From NCBI GenBank assembly GCA_020849895.1, contig JADZFN010000066.1, positions 1 to 64,000 on the forward strand: a stretch of DNA of 64,000 bases, read 5' to 3'. Shown in pieces: positions 35,828 to 45,632 of the stretch (position 1 is its first letter; each line of letters opens with the position of its first letter). The notes under the pieces are model-generated. The model had not been told where the DNA came from. It ran no database searches and saw nothing but the letters and a program-made list of their open reading frames with translations. A program made the position numbers and the translations under genes. The DNA comes from Verrucomicrobiia bacterium (GTDB lineage: Bacteria > Verrucomicrobiota > Verrucomicrobiia > JABWAM01).

Positions 35828-37168
35828 ATGTTCGAATCCCTGACCCAACGCCTTCAGGATGTCTTCCGGAACCTCCGGGGCATGGGAAAACTGTCGGAAG
35901 CCAACATCGCCTCCGCACTGCGCGAGGTGCGCCTGGCGCTGGTTGAGGCGGATGTGAACTACGACGTGGCGGTGGCGTTCGTCGAGGCGGTGGGGAAGAA
36001 GGCGCTCGGGCGGGAGGTGTTGCGCAGCATCAGCCCCGGCCAACAGGTGATCAAGGTGGTCCATGAGGAGCTCGTGGCATTGCTCGGTGGGGCGGTGGCA
36101 CCGCTCGCGGTGGAGGGCTCGCCGCTCGCGATCCTGCTCGTGGGGTTGAACGGCTCGGGAAAAACCACCACGGCAGGCAAGCTCGCGCGACGTTTGATTT
36201 CCGCGGGACGCCAACCGCTGCTTGTGGCGTGCGACGTGTATCGCCCCGCGGCGCGGGAACAGCTCCAGGCCGTGGGTGCCCAGGCAGGGGCGCCGGTCTT
36301 TACGCTGCCGGGCGAGTTGGACGTCGCTCGCATCGCCGCGCGCGCCTTCGATTTCGCAAAGGCCCAGGGAAGAAACCTCCTCGTGTTCGACACCGCGGGA
36401 CGATTTCAGGTGGACGAAGAGCTCATGGACGAACTGGCGCGCTTGAAGGACGTGACGCGTCCGCGAGAAATCCTTCTCGTGGCCGACGCGGCGACGGGGC
36501 AGGAGGCCGCCCGCGTGGCGAAGGCGTTCGACGAACGCCTCGGGCTCTCGGGGTTCATCCTGTCGAAGCTCGACGGTGACGCGCGGGGCGGCGCGGCGCT
36601 CTCGATCCACGCGATCACGAAAAAACCGATCAAGTTCACGGGTCTCGGAGAGAAGATCGAAGACCTGGACGTCTTTTATCCCGATCGGATGGCCTCGCGC
36701 ATCCTGGGAATGGGAGACGTGCTTTCGCTCGTGGAGAAGGCGCAGCAGGCGATGGACGAGGAGAAAACGGCCGCGTTGGAAAAGAAGCTGCGCGCAAAGG
36801 ATTTCTCCCTGCAGGATTTCCTCGATCAACTGGCGGCCATGCGGAAAATGGGGCCGCTCGAAAATCTGCTTGAGATGCTGCCCGGGGCGGCTAACCTGAA
36901 CGCGAAAGACCTTTCGGTTGGCGAGAAGCAACTGGCGAGGGCGCAAGCCATCATCCAGTCCATGACCGCCAAGGAACGCGCGCATCCTGAGATCCTGAAC
37001 GGGAAGCGGCGGCTCCGCATCGCGAAAGGGAGCGGGACCACGGTCACGGAAGTGAACGACCTGCTCAAGCGCTTCGGGATGACGCGCAAGATGATGCAAA
37101 ACATGGGGAACATGGGGAAGATGATGAGCCGCCTCGGCGGGATGCCGGGGCGCGGCGTTTTTCGCTGA
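35828..37168 (+). CDS. ffh: Signal recognition particle protein Ffh (SRP54)
   Basis: A 446-residue GTPase that binds signal sequences of nascent inner-membrane proteins with 4.5S/6S RNA and docks to FtsY. The N domain (LTQRLQDVFRNLRGMGKLSE) precedes the G domain: P-loop GLNGSGKTTTAGKLA (about residues 104-118), CDVYRPAAREQL, FDTAGRFQVDEELMDEL and SKLDGDARGGAAL. The methionine-rich M domain ends in KRFGMTRKMMQNM with further methionines. It leads the ffh-rpsP-khpA-trmD run; rpsP follows after 23 bases. ATG 35828 gives a normal N-terminus. Confidence 0.98.
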   Translation: MFESLTQRLQDVFRNLRGMGKLSEANIASALREVRLALVEADVNYDVAVAFVEAVGKKALGREVLRSISPGQQVIKVVHEELVALLGGAVAPLAVEGSPLAILLVGLNGSGKTTTAGKLARRLISAGRQPLLVACDVYRPAAREQLQAVGAQAGAPVFTLPGELDVARIAARAFDFAKAQGRNLLVFDTAGRFQVDEELMDELARLKDVTRPREILLVADAATGQEAARVAKAFDERLGLSGFILSKLDGDARGGAALSIHAITKKPIKFTGLGEKIEDLDVFYPDRMASRILGMGDVLSLVEKAQQAMDEEKTAALEKKLRAKDFSLQDFLDQLAAMRKMGPLENLLEMLPGAANLNAKDLSVGEKQLARAQAIIQSMTAKERAHPEILNGKRRLRIAKGSGTTVTEVNDLLKRFGMTRKMMQNMGNMGKMMSRLGGMPGRGVFR

Positions 37169-37191
37169 ACACGCAAATACGGAAAAAGAAC

Positions 37192-37446
37192 ATGGCAGTT
37201 CGCATACGCATGAAGAAAACCGGCGGCCTCAATGACCCGCACTTTCGTATCGTCGTCACCGACGCGCGAAACCCGCGGGATGGCCGATTCATCGAGGAGA
37301 TCGGGGAGTACCATCCCCAACAGGAGGGGAACAACTTCCGCCTCGACCTCGAACGCGCCAAATACTGGATCTCCAAGGGCGCCCAGCCTTCCGATACGGT
37401 CCGCAGCCTGATCCGGAAGCTGGAGCGCGGCGCCACCCAAGGCTGA
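37192..37446 (+). CDS. rpsP: 30S ribosomal protein S16
   Basis: An 84-residue small-subunit protein needed for assembly of the 5' domain of 16S rRNA. It has the universal N-terminus MAVRIRMKKTG (a bacterial S16 variant of MVKIRLKRMG), then HFRIVVTDARNPRDGRFIEEIGEYHPQ split across residues 17-44, and ends with AKYWISKGAQPSDTVRSLI. The length is normal. It lies between ffh and khpA with short gaps (23 and 16 bases), consistent with one transcript. Confidence 0.97.
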   Translation: MAVRIRMKKTGGLNDPHFRIVVTDARNPRDGRFIEEIGEYHPQQEGNNFRLDLERAKYWISKGAQPSDTVRSLIRKLERGATQG

Positions 37447-37462
37447 TTTCACTCCCAAGGCC

Positions 37463-37738
37463 ATGAAGGACTTCGTGGAATACGCGGTCCGCGCCTTAGT
37501 GGATTTCTCCGACGAAGTGCGCATCGAGGAAATCGTCGGGGAAAAGGGGACCACCTTTCGCGTCAAGGTCCATCCGACCGACGCCGGCAAGGTGATTGGA
37601 CGCCAGGGGCGCACCATCCAGAGCCTGCGCGGGCTTCTCTACGGCGCGGCGTCGCGGCAGGGAAAGCGCGTCGTGCTCGAGCTCCTTGAACCGTCCGCCG
37701 CCGCTCTTTCTCAGGGCGACGGAGAAACTCCTCGCTGA
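37463..37738 (+). CDS. khpA: KH-domain RNA-binding protein KhpA
   Basis: A 91-residue single KH-domain protein of the KhpA/YlqC family, which binds many small RNAs and mRNAs and affects cell division in studied bacteria. The RNA-binding GXXG loop is GRQGRT (about residues 51-56) within [16 protein letters not shown]. The N-terminus [19 protein letters not shown] is also typical. It follows rpsP, the common arrangement. No rimM lies between it and trmD. Confidence 0.93.
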   Translation: MKDFVEYAVRALVDFSDEVRIEEIVGEKGTTFRVKVHPTDAGKVIGRQGRTIQSLRGLLYGAASRQGKRVVLELLEPSAAALSQGDGETPR

Positions 37739-37803
37739 CGCCCGCGGAACGGGGAAACGCGCGTGATCGTCGCACGAGGAGATGCGACCTCCATCGCAAG
37801 GCA

Positions 37804-38478
37804 TTGAAAATTGACATTGTCACGCTCTTCCCTCGGATGTTCGAGGGGCCGCTGGATGAGAGCATCCTCAAGCGGGCGCGGCAGAAGGGGTTGATCGAGG
37901 TGGAGGTCCACCAGCTCCGCGATTACGCCGAAGGGAGGCACCGGATCACCGACGATCGTCCGTTCGGAGGCGGGCCGGGCATGGTGATGCGCGCGGCGCC
38001 GATCGTCCGCTGCGTCGAGGCGCTGAAGCCTCCGGGGGCGCGCGTGATCCTCCTTTCGCCGCGAGGTCAGCTGTTGCGCCAGGAAATCCTCGCGCGGCTT
38101 GCAAAGCTTCCGCGGCTCCTTCTCCTTTGCGGACATTACGAAGGCGTGGACGAACGGGCGCGCGAGCTGGTCGTGGACGAGGAGATTTCGATCGGCGATT
38201 ACGTGCTCACGAACGGGGCGCTTCCCGCGATGGTGCTCGTGGACGGCGTGGCGCGACTTGTGCCGGGCGTGCTGGGCGACGCGGAATCGGCCTCGGAAGA
38301 ATCCTTCAGTGAAGGACTGCTCGAGTATCCCCACTATACGCGTCCCGCAGAGTTTCGAGGGCGGAAAGCGCCCGAGGTCCTGCTTTCGGGGGACCATGGC
38401 GCGATCGCCCGCTGGCGGAAAGAGCAGAGCCGCCGCCTCACCCGCGAGCGACGGCCGGATCTCGGAGACTCGGGCTGA
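37804..38478 (+). CDS. trmD: tRNA (guanine-N1-)-methyltransferase
   Basis: A 224-residue SPOUT methyltransferase that makes m1G37 in tRNAs with G at position 36, preventing +1 frameshifting. The trefoil-knot SAM-binding motifs are present: [14 protein letters not shown] (about residues 50-63), [13 protein letters not shown] (about 110-122) and [17 protein letters not shown] (about 133-149). The C-terminal catalytic-dimer residues include [11 protein letters not shown]. It must start at TTG 37804, since no in-frame ATG precedes the conserved IDIVTLFP. The 65-base gap after khpA holds no rimM, and rplS does not follow. Confidence 0.97.
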   Translation: MKIDIVTLFPRMFEGPLDESILKRARQKGLIEVEVHQLRDYAEGRHRITDDRPFGGGPGMVMRAAPIVRCVEALKPPGARVILLSPRGQLLRQEILARLAKLPRLLLLCGHYEGVDERARELVVDEEISIGDYVLTNGALPAMVLVDGVARLVPGVLGDAESASEESFSEGLLEYPHYTRPAEFRGRKAPEVLLSGDHGAIARWRKEQSRRLTRERRPDLGDSG

Positions 38479-38516
38479 ATTCGCGCGCGGCCAGGATTGA
38501 CGATTCGTCTCCAAAC

Positions 38517-38538
38517 GTGAAGAGTAAGAATTCTTCAC
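38517..38538. promoter_or_regulatory. Inverted repeat just upstream of acnA
   Basis: A perfect 7-base inverted repeat (GTGAAGA at 38517-38523 and TCTTCAC at 38532-38538) with an 8-base loop lies between the trmD stop and the acnA ATG at 38557. It could be an operator for acnA, a leader hairpin, or a terminator for the trmD transcript; the following bases contain only a short TTTT. TTGACG at 38497-38502 is a possible -35 box, but no -10 is well spaced. Confidence 0.4.
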
Positions 38539-38556
38539 TCCGACCTTTTCCTCCCG

Positions 38557-41256
38557 ATGACGCCTTCTTCGCCTCTCTCTGAGACCCGCGCCAAACTCAA
38601 ACTCCCCGACGGTTCGACTCGCGAGTACTTCTCGCTGCCCGCGCTCGCGCGCTCCGGCCATCCAAACCTCACGCGCCTGCCGGTTTCGATCCGGATCGTC
38701 CTCGAATCCCTGCTCCGTAACTGCGACGACAAGCGCGTTTGCGCGCGCGACGTCCATGCGCTCGCGTCTTGGGAACCCCGCGGGAAGCGCATCGCGGAAA
38801 TCCCGTTCATCGTGGCGCGGATCGTCCTTCAGGATTTCACCGGCGTGCCGCTTCTCGTGGATCTCGCCGCGATGCGCGCGGCCGTCGCGCGCGCCGGGCA
38901 TGACCCGAAGCTCATCGAGCCGCTCGTGCCTGTGGACCTTGTCGTGGACCACTCCGTGCAGGTGGATTTCGCCGGCGCGACGGACGCCTTTGCGAAGAAT
39001 CTCGGCCTCGAGTTCCAGCGCAACCGGGAGCGTTACCAGTTCCTCAAGTGGGGGATGCAGGCGTTCAAGACCTTCAAGGTGGTGCCGCCGGGCATCGGGA
39101 TCATCCATCAGGTGAACCTCGAATACCTGGCCCGCGGCGTCCTCGAAGCCAACGGCGTCCTTTTCCCCGACACGCTCGTGGGCACCGATTCGCACACCAC
39201 GATGATCAACGGTCTCGGGATCGTGGGGTGGGGAGTCGGCGGAATCGAGGCGGAGGCGGGAATGCTCGGTCAGCCCGTGTATTTCCTCACGCCGGACGTG
39301 GTCGGCGTCCACCTCACCGGCCGGCTCCGCGAAGGCGTCACCGCGACCGACCTCGCCCTCGCCGTCACTCAGATCCTCCGCAAGGAGAAAGTCGTCGGCA
39401 AGTTCGTGGAGTTCTACGGCCCCGGCGCCGAGGCGCTTCCGCTCACCGACCGCGCCACGATTGCGAATATGGCGCCCGAATACGGCGCAACGATGGGGTT
39501 CTTCCCCGTGGACGCCGAAGGCGTGCGTTACCTCCGCGGCACCGGACGTCCCGAGGCGTTGTGCGCCGCCTTCGAGGCCTACTACCGCGCGCAAGGGTTG
39601 TTCGGAATGCCGCGCAAGGGCGAGGTGGACTACTCCAGCGATGTCGAGCTCGATCTCGCTACGATCACTCCCTCGGTCGCCGGACCGAAGCGCCCACAGG
39701 ACCGCATCGAGGTGCCCCGTCTCAAGGAAACTTTTTCCGCGCTCCTCGAGAAGCCGGTCGTCGAGAACGGCTTCGGAAAGGCTGCCGCCGATCTGGTCCG
39801 CACAGCGGTCGTCCGGAAGAACGGCGCCGAAATCGCGCTCGGCCACGGGAGCGTCCTCATCGCCGCGATCACGAGTTGCACCAACACGAGCAATCCCTCC
39901 GTGATGCTCGCCGCCGGTCTCCTCGCGAAGAAAGCGGTCGCGCGCGGTCTGCGCGTCGGCCTCGCCGTGAAAGCCTCGCTCGCGCCCGGCTCCCGAGTCG
40001 TGAGCGATTACCTCGCCGCGACCGGCCTCCAGCCCTTCCTGGATCAACTCGGCTTCAACCTCGTCGGTTACGGCTGTACGACCTGTATCGGCAACTCCGG
40101 CCCGCTCGATCCTGAGATCGAGGAAGCCGTGGCGAAGAACGACCTCGTCGCCGCGGCCGTTCTCTCGGGCAACCGCAACTTCGAGGCGCGCATCCATGCG
40201 GCGATCAAAGCAAACTTCCTGATGTCGCCGCCGTTGGTCGTCGCCTATGCGCTCGCCGGACGGGTGGATCTCGACCTCACGGCCGATCCCCTCGGGAAGG
40301 ACGCCCAGGGGAAGGACGTCTTCCTCCGCGACATCTGGCCGACGAGCGCCGAGATCGGCGATCTGATGGCGGCTTCGCTCAAGCCGGAGGTTTTTCAAAG
40401 GCTTTATCGCAACTTCGCCGCGCAGAACCCCGCCTGGAACGAGGTCCCTGCGCCGAAGGGCGACGCCTACGCCTGGGATGCGGCTTCGACTTACATCCAG
40501 GAACCACCGTTTTTCGAGGCGTTTTCGATGCGGCCCGGCCCAATCGCACCGATCCTCGGCGCGCGTGCCCTCGCCCTTTTCGGCGATTCGGTGACCACCG
40601 ACCACATCTCGCCTGCGGGCAGCATCAAGAAGGCCTCGCCTGCGGGGCGCTGGCTCGTTGAGAACGGGGTAAAGCCGGAAGACTTCAATAGCTACGGTGC
40701 CCGCCGGGGGAACGACCGCGTGATGACGCGTGGGACCTTCGCCAACGTCCGCATCAAGAACCTGATGGTCCCCGGAACCGAAGGAGGCGTCACCCGCCTC
40801 ATGCCCGAGGGGGAAACCGTCGCGATCTTCGACGCCGCCGAGAAATATCGCGAACGCGGAACGCCTCTTGTGGTTTTCGCAGGGCACGAATACGGCACCG
40901 GCAGCTCGCGCGACTGGGCTGCCAAGGGTGCCCGCCTTCTCGGCGTGCGCGCTGTGATCGCGCGCAGCTTCGAGCGCATCCATCGCTCCAACCTTGTTGG
41001 CATGGGCGTGCTGCCTCTGCAGTTCCTCGAGGACGTCTCGGTGTCATCGCTCCAGCTCGACGGTTCAGAGACGTTCGACTTGCCCGATCTCGGCGAAAAC
41101 ATTCGTCCGATGCAGGAGGTGAAGCTCGTCATCCGCGGCGCGGACGGCTCGACGCAGACCGTTCCGCTTCGTCTGCGCATGGATACGCCCATCGAAGTGG
41201 ATTACTACCGCCACGGAGGGATCCTGCCTTGCGTCCTTCGTCAAATCCTCGCGTAA
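38557..41256 (+). CDS. acnA: Aconitate hydratase (AcnA/IRP type)
   Basis: An 899-residue TCA-cycle enzyme isomerising citrate to isocitrate through a 4Fe-4S cluster. The three cluster cysteines lie in [11 protein letters not shown] (about residue 439) and [12 protein letters not shown] (about 505 and 508). Substrate-binding segments include [31 protein letters not shown], and the C-terminal swivel domain with [14 protein letters not shown] and [16 protein letters not shown]. Length and order match monomeric AcnA rather than AcnB. The ATG is preceded directly by a pyrimidine-rich TTTTCCTCCCG and no Shine-Dalgarno sequence. An inverted repeat lies 19 bases upstream. Confidence 0.98.
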   Translation: MTPSSPLSETRAKLKLPDGSTREYFSLPALARSGHPNLTRLPVSIRIVLESLLRNCDDKRVCARDVHALASWEPRGKRIAEIPFIVARIVLQDFTGVPLLVDLAAMRAAVARAGHDPKLIEPLVPVDLVVDHSVQVDFAGATDAFAKNLGLEFQRNRERYQFLKWGMQAFKTFKVVPPGIGIIHQVNLEYLARGVLEANGVLFPDTLVGTDSHTTMINGLGIVGWGVGGIEAEAGMLGQPVYFLTPDVVGVHLTGRLREGVTATDLALAVTQILRKEKVVGKFVEFYGPGAEALPLTDRATIANMAPEYGATMGFFPVDAEGVRYLRGTGRPEALCAAFEAYYRAQGLFGMPRKGEVDYSSDVELDLATITPSVAGPKRPQDRIEVPRLKETFSALLEKPVVENGFGKAAADLVRTAVVRKNGAEIALGHGSVLIAAITSCTNTSNPSVMLAAGLLAKKAVARGLRVGLAVKASLAPGSRVVSDYLAATGLQPFLDQLGFNLVGYGCTTCIGNSGPLDPEIEEAVAKNDLVAAAVLSGNRNFEARIHAAIKANFLMSPPLVVAYALAGRVDLDLTADPLGKDAQGKDVFLRDIWPTSAEIGDLMAASLKPEVFQRLYRNFAAQNPAWNEVPAPKGDAYAWDAASTYIQEPPFFEAFSMRPGPIAPILGARALALFGDSVTTDHISPAGSIKKASPAGRWLVENGVKPEDFNSYGARRGNDRVMTRGTFANVRIKNLMVPGTEGGVTRLMPEGETVAIFDAAEKYRERGTPLVVFAGHEYGTGSSRDWAAKGARLLGVRAVIARSFERIHRSNLVGMGVLPLQFLEDVSVSSLQLDGSETFDLPDLGENIRPMQEVKLVIRGADGSTQTVPLRLRMDTPIEVDYYRHGGILPCVLRQILA

Positions 41257-41423
41257 CCCCGGAGATGGCGCGCTTTTCTTGGAGGGCCCGTATCCTCGAG
41301 GGCCGCCTGCTTGCGCATTTTTCGTCGTTCTCGAGGGAGGCCTCGCCAATCCGCGCACGCCCGCCAAGGAAAAGGCTGAAAATTCTGCGTGAAATGCGCG
41401 TCCGGATCGCGTAGGGCACCGCC

Positions 41424-42449
41424 ATGCGCGTGCTTGTGACCGGCATGATTGCGGGCCTCGACGACCGCGAATATCTCGAGAAAGTCCTCAAGCTCTGCGC
41501 ATCCAAGGGGATGCACGTGCCCTTGTTCAACCTGATGGACATGGTCACTCGGGGAGGAGGCAAGCCGCTGGAGAAGATGCTCGGCACGACCGACTACATC
41601 TTCGAACTGACCCGAGAGCGCGAATGGATCCGCATCGGCTACGAAATTGAGAGGGCGTCTTCGCCGCACGTGCTCGTGCGCGCCCCCGCGACGATCGAAT
41701 GGAACCGCATCAACCGTAAGTGCAAAGACGCGCGTTACATCCAGCAGTACGTCCGCCCCGACCTCATCGTCACGCTGATTGACGCGGAATGGCTCATCCA
41801 GAAGCGCCTCGAAAATCCGCCTCGGGACGACGCCTTTCTTGCGGCGATCAAGGCGCGCAATCATACGATCTACGAAATCCTCTCCTGGATGAACGAGGAA
41901 GTCAGCCTCAGCGAAGACTGGGCGAAGATGATGGGCATTCGCCACCTCGTGCTGGCGACGAAGCAACCGCCGCACTCTCTTTACCAGCTTATCCGCCACC
42001 CCGACATCCACGCCTTCTATGCGAGCTATTGCATGACGCATGCGGAACCGGAAATCCGCCGCCAGGTGAACTCCGTGATCGAACGCCTGCATCGCTATGG
42101 CGTCGTGGTGGATCCGCAGACCATCGAGATCGGCGCCCACTTCGACGATTTTCGCGACAAGGAGGCGATCTACGCCTTCACCGTCCACCGCGACCTGCAC
42201 TGGTTCGTCGGCAAGACAGACTCGACAGTCGCCATCCATCCCTATCTCGAGCGCCCGCCGCTCAGCACAGGGATGATGGACGAGCTGGGTCATGCGCGCG
42301 ACTACCACAAGAACCGCTTCATGATCTATCCGAAGGGGCTGAGCCCCTTCACCACCGACAGCTACATCGAGAAAGGGCGGCTCTTCGACACCGACGAACA
42401 GTTCTTCCGCCACCTCGAAACCGTCGAGGGCTTCGCGCCCCGAGAGTGA
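41424..42449 (+). CDS. Uncharacterised nucleotide-enzyme-like protein
   Basis: A 341-residue soluble protein that I do not recognise as a named family. The N-terminal half looks like a nucleotide-kinase-type alpha/beta domain: it opens with strand RVLVTGMIAGLDDREYL, but there is no GxxxxGK[ST] P-loop, and a later strand RPDLIVTLIDAEWLI resembles the adenylate-kinase region that follows the substrate site. The C-terminal part (from about residue 190) has IHAFYASYCMTHAEPEIR, DPQTIEIGAHFDD, and STGMMDELGHARDY followed by RFMIYP. That arrangement is reminiscent of nucleoside 2-deoxyribosyltransferase-like folds. Both comparisons are inference from pattern only. It lies 167 bases after acnA and is convergent with a glycosyltransferase; neither suggests its job. 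Confidence 0.7.
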   Translation: MRVLVTGMIAGLDDREYLEKVLKLCASKGMHVPLFNLMDMVTRGGGKPLEKMLGTTDYIFELTREREWIRIGYEIERASSPHVLVRAPATIEWNRINRKCKDARYIQQYVRPDLIVTLIDAEWLIQKRLENPPRDDAFLAAIKARNHTIYEILSWMNEEVSLSEDWAKMMGIRHLVLATKQPPHSLYQLIRHPDIHAFYASYCMTHAEPEIRRQVNSVIERLHRYGVVVDPQTIEIGAHFDDFRDKEAIYAFTVHRDLHWFVGKTDSTVAIHPYLERPPLSTGMMDELGHARDYHKNRFMIYPKGLSPFTTDSYIEKGRLFDTDEQFFRHLETVEGFAPRE

Positions 42450-42476
42450 CGCGATCGCGCCTGTCGCCGCGTGCTT

Positions 42477-43670
42477 TTACAGGCGCGCCAGGAGGGTTTC
42501 GTAGACGGCGAGGAGGCGCGCGGCTTCGGTCTCCCAATTGAAACGCGTTTCGGCGAAGGCGCGTCCACGGCGTCCCAGTTCCTCGGCATGGGTGGGATTG
42601 TCCTTCAGGGCGAGCAACTCTTGTCCGAAAGCTTCCGGCGCGCACGCGCAGAAGGTCCCGAGCCCCTGTTCGTCGAGAATCCTGGCGAGGTCGCCCACCC
42701 GGTTCATGACAATCGGGAGGCCGGCAGCAAGGTAGTCGCCCACCTTACCTGGGAAACGGGCGCGGTTGGCCACGTGATCGCGCAGCGGCATCAGTGCGGC
42801 GTTGGCGGCGCAAAGCCAACGGTTGAGTTCCTCGCGCGAGACCGTGCCGGTTTCGACGAGCCGAAAGGGATGCCGTGCGGGATCGAGTCCGTGCTTCGCC
42901 CCTGTGAGGATCAGCCCGACGGAACGGCGCGCGCCGGAGCCGACGCGTTTCGCCAGCGCCTGCATCGCGCCGAGGACCAAATCCAGGTCGTAGAGCACGT
43001 AGCCCGAGAAGATTGCGTAGAACGTGCCGGGATCGAGTCCGAGCTTCATCCGGCACTCGTGGCGGTCGAGCGGGCGCGTGGCGTCGGGTTCCGAAGGGTT
43101 CGGGATCACCGTGATACGATCGCGCGGAAAACCGAGTTCCGTCGCCCGTGCTTCCAGCGGGCGGCTCACGCAGGTGAGCCAGTCGGCGCTCAATTTGTAA
43201 TGTTCTTCGTACCAGGTCTCGACCGGCTCGAACGCCAGGTTCAGCCAGAGCGGTTTGCGCAGGCGGATCGCGCCGCCGCGACCCCACCAATCGCCCCAGT
43301 CCATGACCAGGGGGCACCCGAGCCGCGCCTTCAGACGCAGGGCGGGATGGACCACGGTCGGGCGCGTGTCGAAGGCGTGAACAAGAAAATCTTCGCCGCG
43401 CCGCCTGCCGTATTCACGCACAACCCAGCGGTTGCGGCGCAGGACGTTCACGGGGTCCCACCCCGTGCGCAAGGGACCGGCGAGGAGATCGGGCGACTCG
43501 ACCACACGAATGCCCTCGATCCGGCTTTCTTTCCACCGGGAGCGCTCCCGCGCGGAATTCGTGAGGATCGTCACACGGTGTCCGCGAGCGGCCAGCGGCT
43601 TGGCGAGATGAAAGCAGCGGTGAAACGCGCTGCGCCAAATCACGTTATGATTGAGGAAAAGGAGCTCCAC
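42477..43670 (-). CDS. Family 4-type glycosyltransferase
   Basis: A 397-residue GT-B transferase. The N-terminal domain carries the acceptor-side sequence LFLNHNVIWRSAFHRCFHLA and GHRVTILTN (about residues 31-39). The C-terminal donor domain has PNPSEPDATRPL, YAIFSGYVLYDLD and the glycine-rich PGKVGDYLAAGLPIVMNRVGD (about 310-330), matching the E-x7-E region of GT4 enzymes only loosely. It probably decorates lipopolysaccharide or another surface glycan. The start is uncertain: GTG 43670 fits the fold, but no Shine-Dalgarno sequence is present and a pyrimidine-rich leader precedes it. It is 68 bases downstream of the pgi stop on the same strand. Confidence 0.82.
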   Translation of the reverse strand: MELLFLNHNVIWRSAFHRCFHLAKPLAARGHRVTILTNSARERSRWKESRIEGIRVVESPDLLAGPLRTGWDPVNVLRRNRWVVREYGRRRGEDFLVHAFDTRPTVVHPALRLKARLGCPLVMDWGDWWGRGGAIRLRKPLWLNLAFEPVETWYEEHYKLSADWLTCVSRPLEARATELGFPRDRITVIPNPSEPDATRPLDRHECRMKLGLDPGTFYAIFSGYVLYDLDLVLGAMQALAKRVGSGARRSVGLILTGAKHGLDPARHPFRLVETGTVSREELNRWLCAANAALMPLRDHVANRARFPGKVGDYLAAGLPIVMNRVGDLARILDEQGLGTFCACAPEAFGQELLALKDNPTHAEELGRRGRAFAETRFNWETEAARLLAVYETLLARL

Positions 43671-43738
43671 GGGAGAGGCGGGAAGTCGGAAAGAAGAGCA
43701 GCGCGCGGAGAGGAGAAAACAAGAAAGCGAGGAGATGC
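43671..43738. repeat. Purine-rich spacer sharing a 12-mer with the nuoH upstream tract
   Basis: The gap between pgi and the glycosyltransferase is strongly G/A-rich on the + strand, so it is pyrimidine-rich in the transcript. GGAGAGGAGAAA at 43707-43718 matches 16589-16600 exactly, and GGGAAG-like units are present in both. It may be a dispersed leader element or simple low-complexity drift. Confidence 0.45.
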
Positions 43739-45343
43739 CTATTGGAGAGGCGGTTTTCCGTCTTTGGCAAAGAAGCGGGTGGCGGAGGGAGTGCTTCCTT
43801 CGGCGTGGACGCCGCGTTCCGGATTGGCCGCAAGATGATCGAGAATCAGAAACACCGTTTCCGGGTCCGCGCCGAGCGCGGTGGCGAGTGCCTCGGCGCC
43901 GACGGATTGTCCCGCGCGTCGGCGCAGTTCGGCGATCACGCGTCCTTGAAGCTCGAGCACCTCCGTGGCGGCCTTTTTCCCGGCCTCGACGCCGGGCTGA
44001 TGGTAGGCATTGATCCCCACGAGCGACGCGTAGAATCCCACGGCGCGCTCGAAGAGGGCGATCGTCGCGCCTAGACTTTTCGGCGACAGGTCGGACAGAG
44101 TGAGCGTCAGCGAAAGGCGTTTCTTTTCGGCGAGCGCCGCCCGAGTGCCGAGGAGGAAGCCGTGCAGATAATCGCCCGACGTGACGCCGGGCTCGACCTC
44201 GGTTTCCGCGCTCGCGCGGTCCCTCAGGACGCGCACGAAAGTGACGAAGAAGTTGTCCACGCCGTCTCGCAGTTGTTGGACGTAGGCGTGCTGGTCGGTC
44301 GAGCCTTTGTTGCCGTAGACAGCGATCCCCTGATTGACGAGCCTCCCCCGAAGATCGCGCTCCTTCCCGAGCGATTCCATCACGAGCTGCTGGAGGTAAC
44401 GACTGAGAAGCAGGAGGCGGTCCTTGTAGGGCAGGAGCACCATATCTCGCGCACCTCGGCCGCGCGTGGCGTGAAGCCACATGAGGGCGAGAAGCGCCGC
44501 GGGGTTGCGCCGGACCTCCGGGATGCGCGTCGCTTCGTCCATGAGGCGTGCGCCCTCCAGAAGGCTGTCCACATCGAGTCCCTGGAGCGCGGCGGGGAGC
44601 AGGCCCACGGCGGACATCTGGCTCGTGCGTCCGCCCACCCAATCCCACATCGGGAATTCAGCAAGCCAGCCTTCGGCGGACGCGAGCTTCGAGAGTTCGC
44701 TGCCACGGCTCGTGACCGCCACCGCATGGCAAGAGAAGGCGATTCCGAGCTTCTCGAGAGCGCGCCGGGCCTCGATCATTCCGTTGCGGGTTTCCTTGGT
44801 GCCGCCCGATTTGGAGATCACGACGACGAGCGTGGTGCGCAGACGAGCGCCGAGCTCCGCAAGGACGGTGTCCATGCCGTCGGGATCGGTGTTGTCGAAG
44901 AACCAGGGGCGGAGGCGGTCGCGCGCGGGATGACCGAGGGCGGCGGCGACGAGTTGCGGGCCGAGCGCGGAACCGCCGATGCCGACGAGGAGCAGATCCG
45001 TGAAAGGCTTTCCGGAAACGGAAGTGAGCGCGCCCGAGTGTGCCCGCTTCGCGAAACGGCGGACGGCCTCGCGCATCTTCCGGATCGCCGAGGCGGTCGC
45101 CGCGTCCGGGGCGAGATCGGGCGCGCGGAGCCAGTAGTGGCCGACCTTCCGTTGTTCGTCCGGATTGGCGAGTGCGCCCTTCTCAAGCGCGCGCATCGCG
45201 ACGAACGCCTTTTTCATCGCCGGCGCTTTGACGGCGAGAAAACGCTCAGGACAGTTCATCCGGCTGGCGTCGAGAGTGATCCCGAGCGATGGAAGGGTGA
45301 CGAGGCGGTCGGCGAAGCGTTTCCAGGAACTGAAGTTCGGCAT
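43739..45343 (-). CDS. pgi: Glucose-6-phosphate isomerase
   Basis: A 534-residue glycolytic enzyme interconverting glucose-6-P and fructose-6-P. SIS-fold phosphate-binding motifs are visible: [16 protein letters not shown] (about residues 121-136), [15 protein letters not shown] (about 172-186), and [19 protein letters not shown] with the conserved PGI signature region. The catalytic histidine/lysine region reads [14 protein letters not shown] and, near the end of the core, [15 protein letters not shown]-terminal extension of about 60 residues follows, rather like a small winged-helix ([20 protein letters not shown]). Similar tails occur in cyanobacterial and related long PGIs. ATG 45343 is chosen over an upstream in-frame extension. 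Confidence 0.96.
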   Translation of the reverse strand: MPNFSSWKRFADRLVTLPSLGITLDASRMNCPERFLAVKAPAMKKAFVAMRALEKGALANPDEQRKVGHYWLRAPDLAPDAATASAIRKMREAVRRFAKRAHSGALTSVSGKPFTDLLLVGIGGSALGPQLVAAALGHPARDRLRPWFFDNTDPDGMDTVLAELGARLRTTLVVVISKSGGTKETRNGMIEARRALEKLGIAFSCHAVAVTSRGSELSKLASAEGWLAEFPMWDWVGGRTSQMSAVGLLPAALQGLDVDSLLEGARLMDEATRIPEVRRNPAALLALMWLHATRGRGARDMVLLPYKDRLLLLSRYLQQLVMESLGKERDLRGRLVNQGIAVYGNKGSTDQHAYVQQLRDGVDNFFVTFVRVLRDRASAETEVEPGVTSGDYLHGFLLGTRAALAEKKRLSLTLTLSDLSPKSLGATIALFERAVGFYASLVGINAYHQPGVEAGKKAATEVLELQGRVIAELRRRAGQSVGAEALATALGADPETVFLILDHLAANPERGVHAEGSTPSATRFFAKDGKPPLQ

Positions 45344-45632
45344 GGCGCGAGGCAAGGTCGAGAGAGGTTCAGGCAAGCTTGGGGAACATATCGGGATGCC
45401 GCGCCGCGCTCAATCACCAATGGGAATGTCGCAGGCTTCAACTCCGGCGCGAGGAGCTCGCCCAATGTGGCGGATCGAATGCGGCCACGTTGAATTAAAG
45501 CTGGGGATCGAAGGCCTGAACATCAGCGCCGATCTCGCGCTAGGTCAACGAAGGCTCCGGAGGGAATCCTGCCGCGCCGGTGTCCAAGTCGGCAGGCGCC
45601 GCGGCGTTTCCCGGAAGGCCGTGAGATTTTGA

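Noticed and set aside
37711..40983. A 1090-codon open frame on the minus strand
   Set aside because: It is antisense to trmD and acnA, both unmistakable, and its translation is low-complexity and charged.
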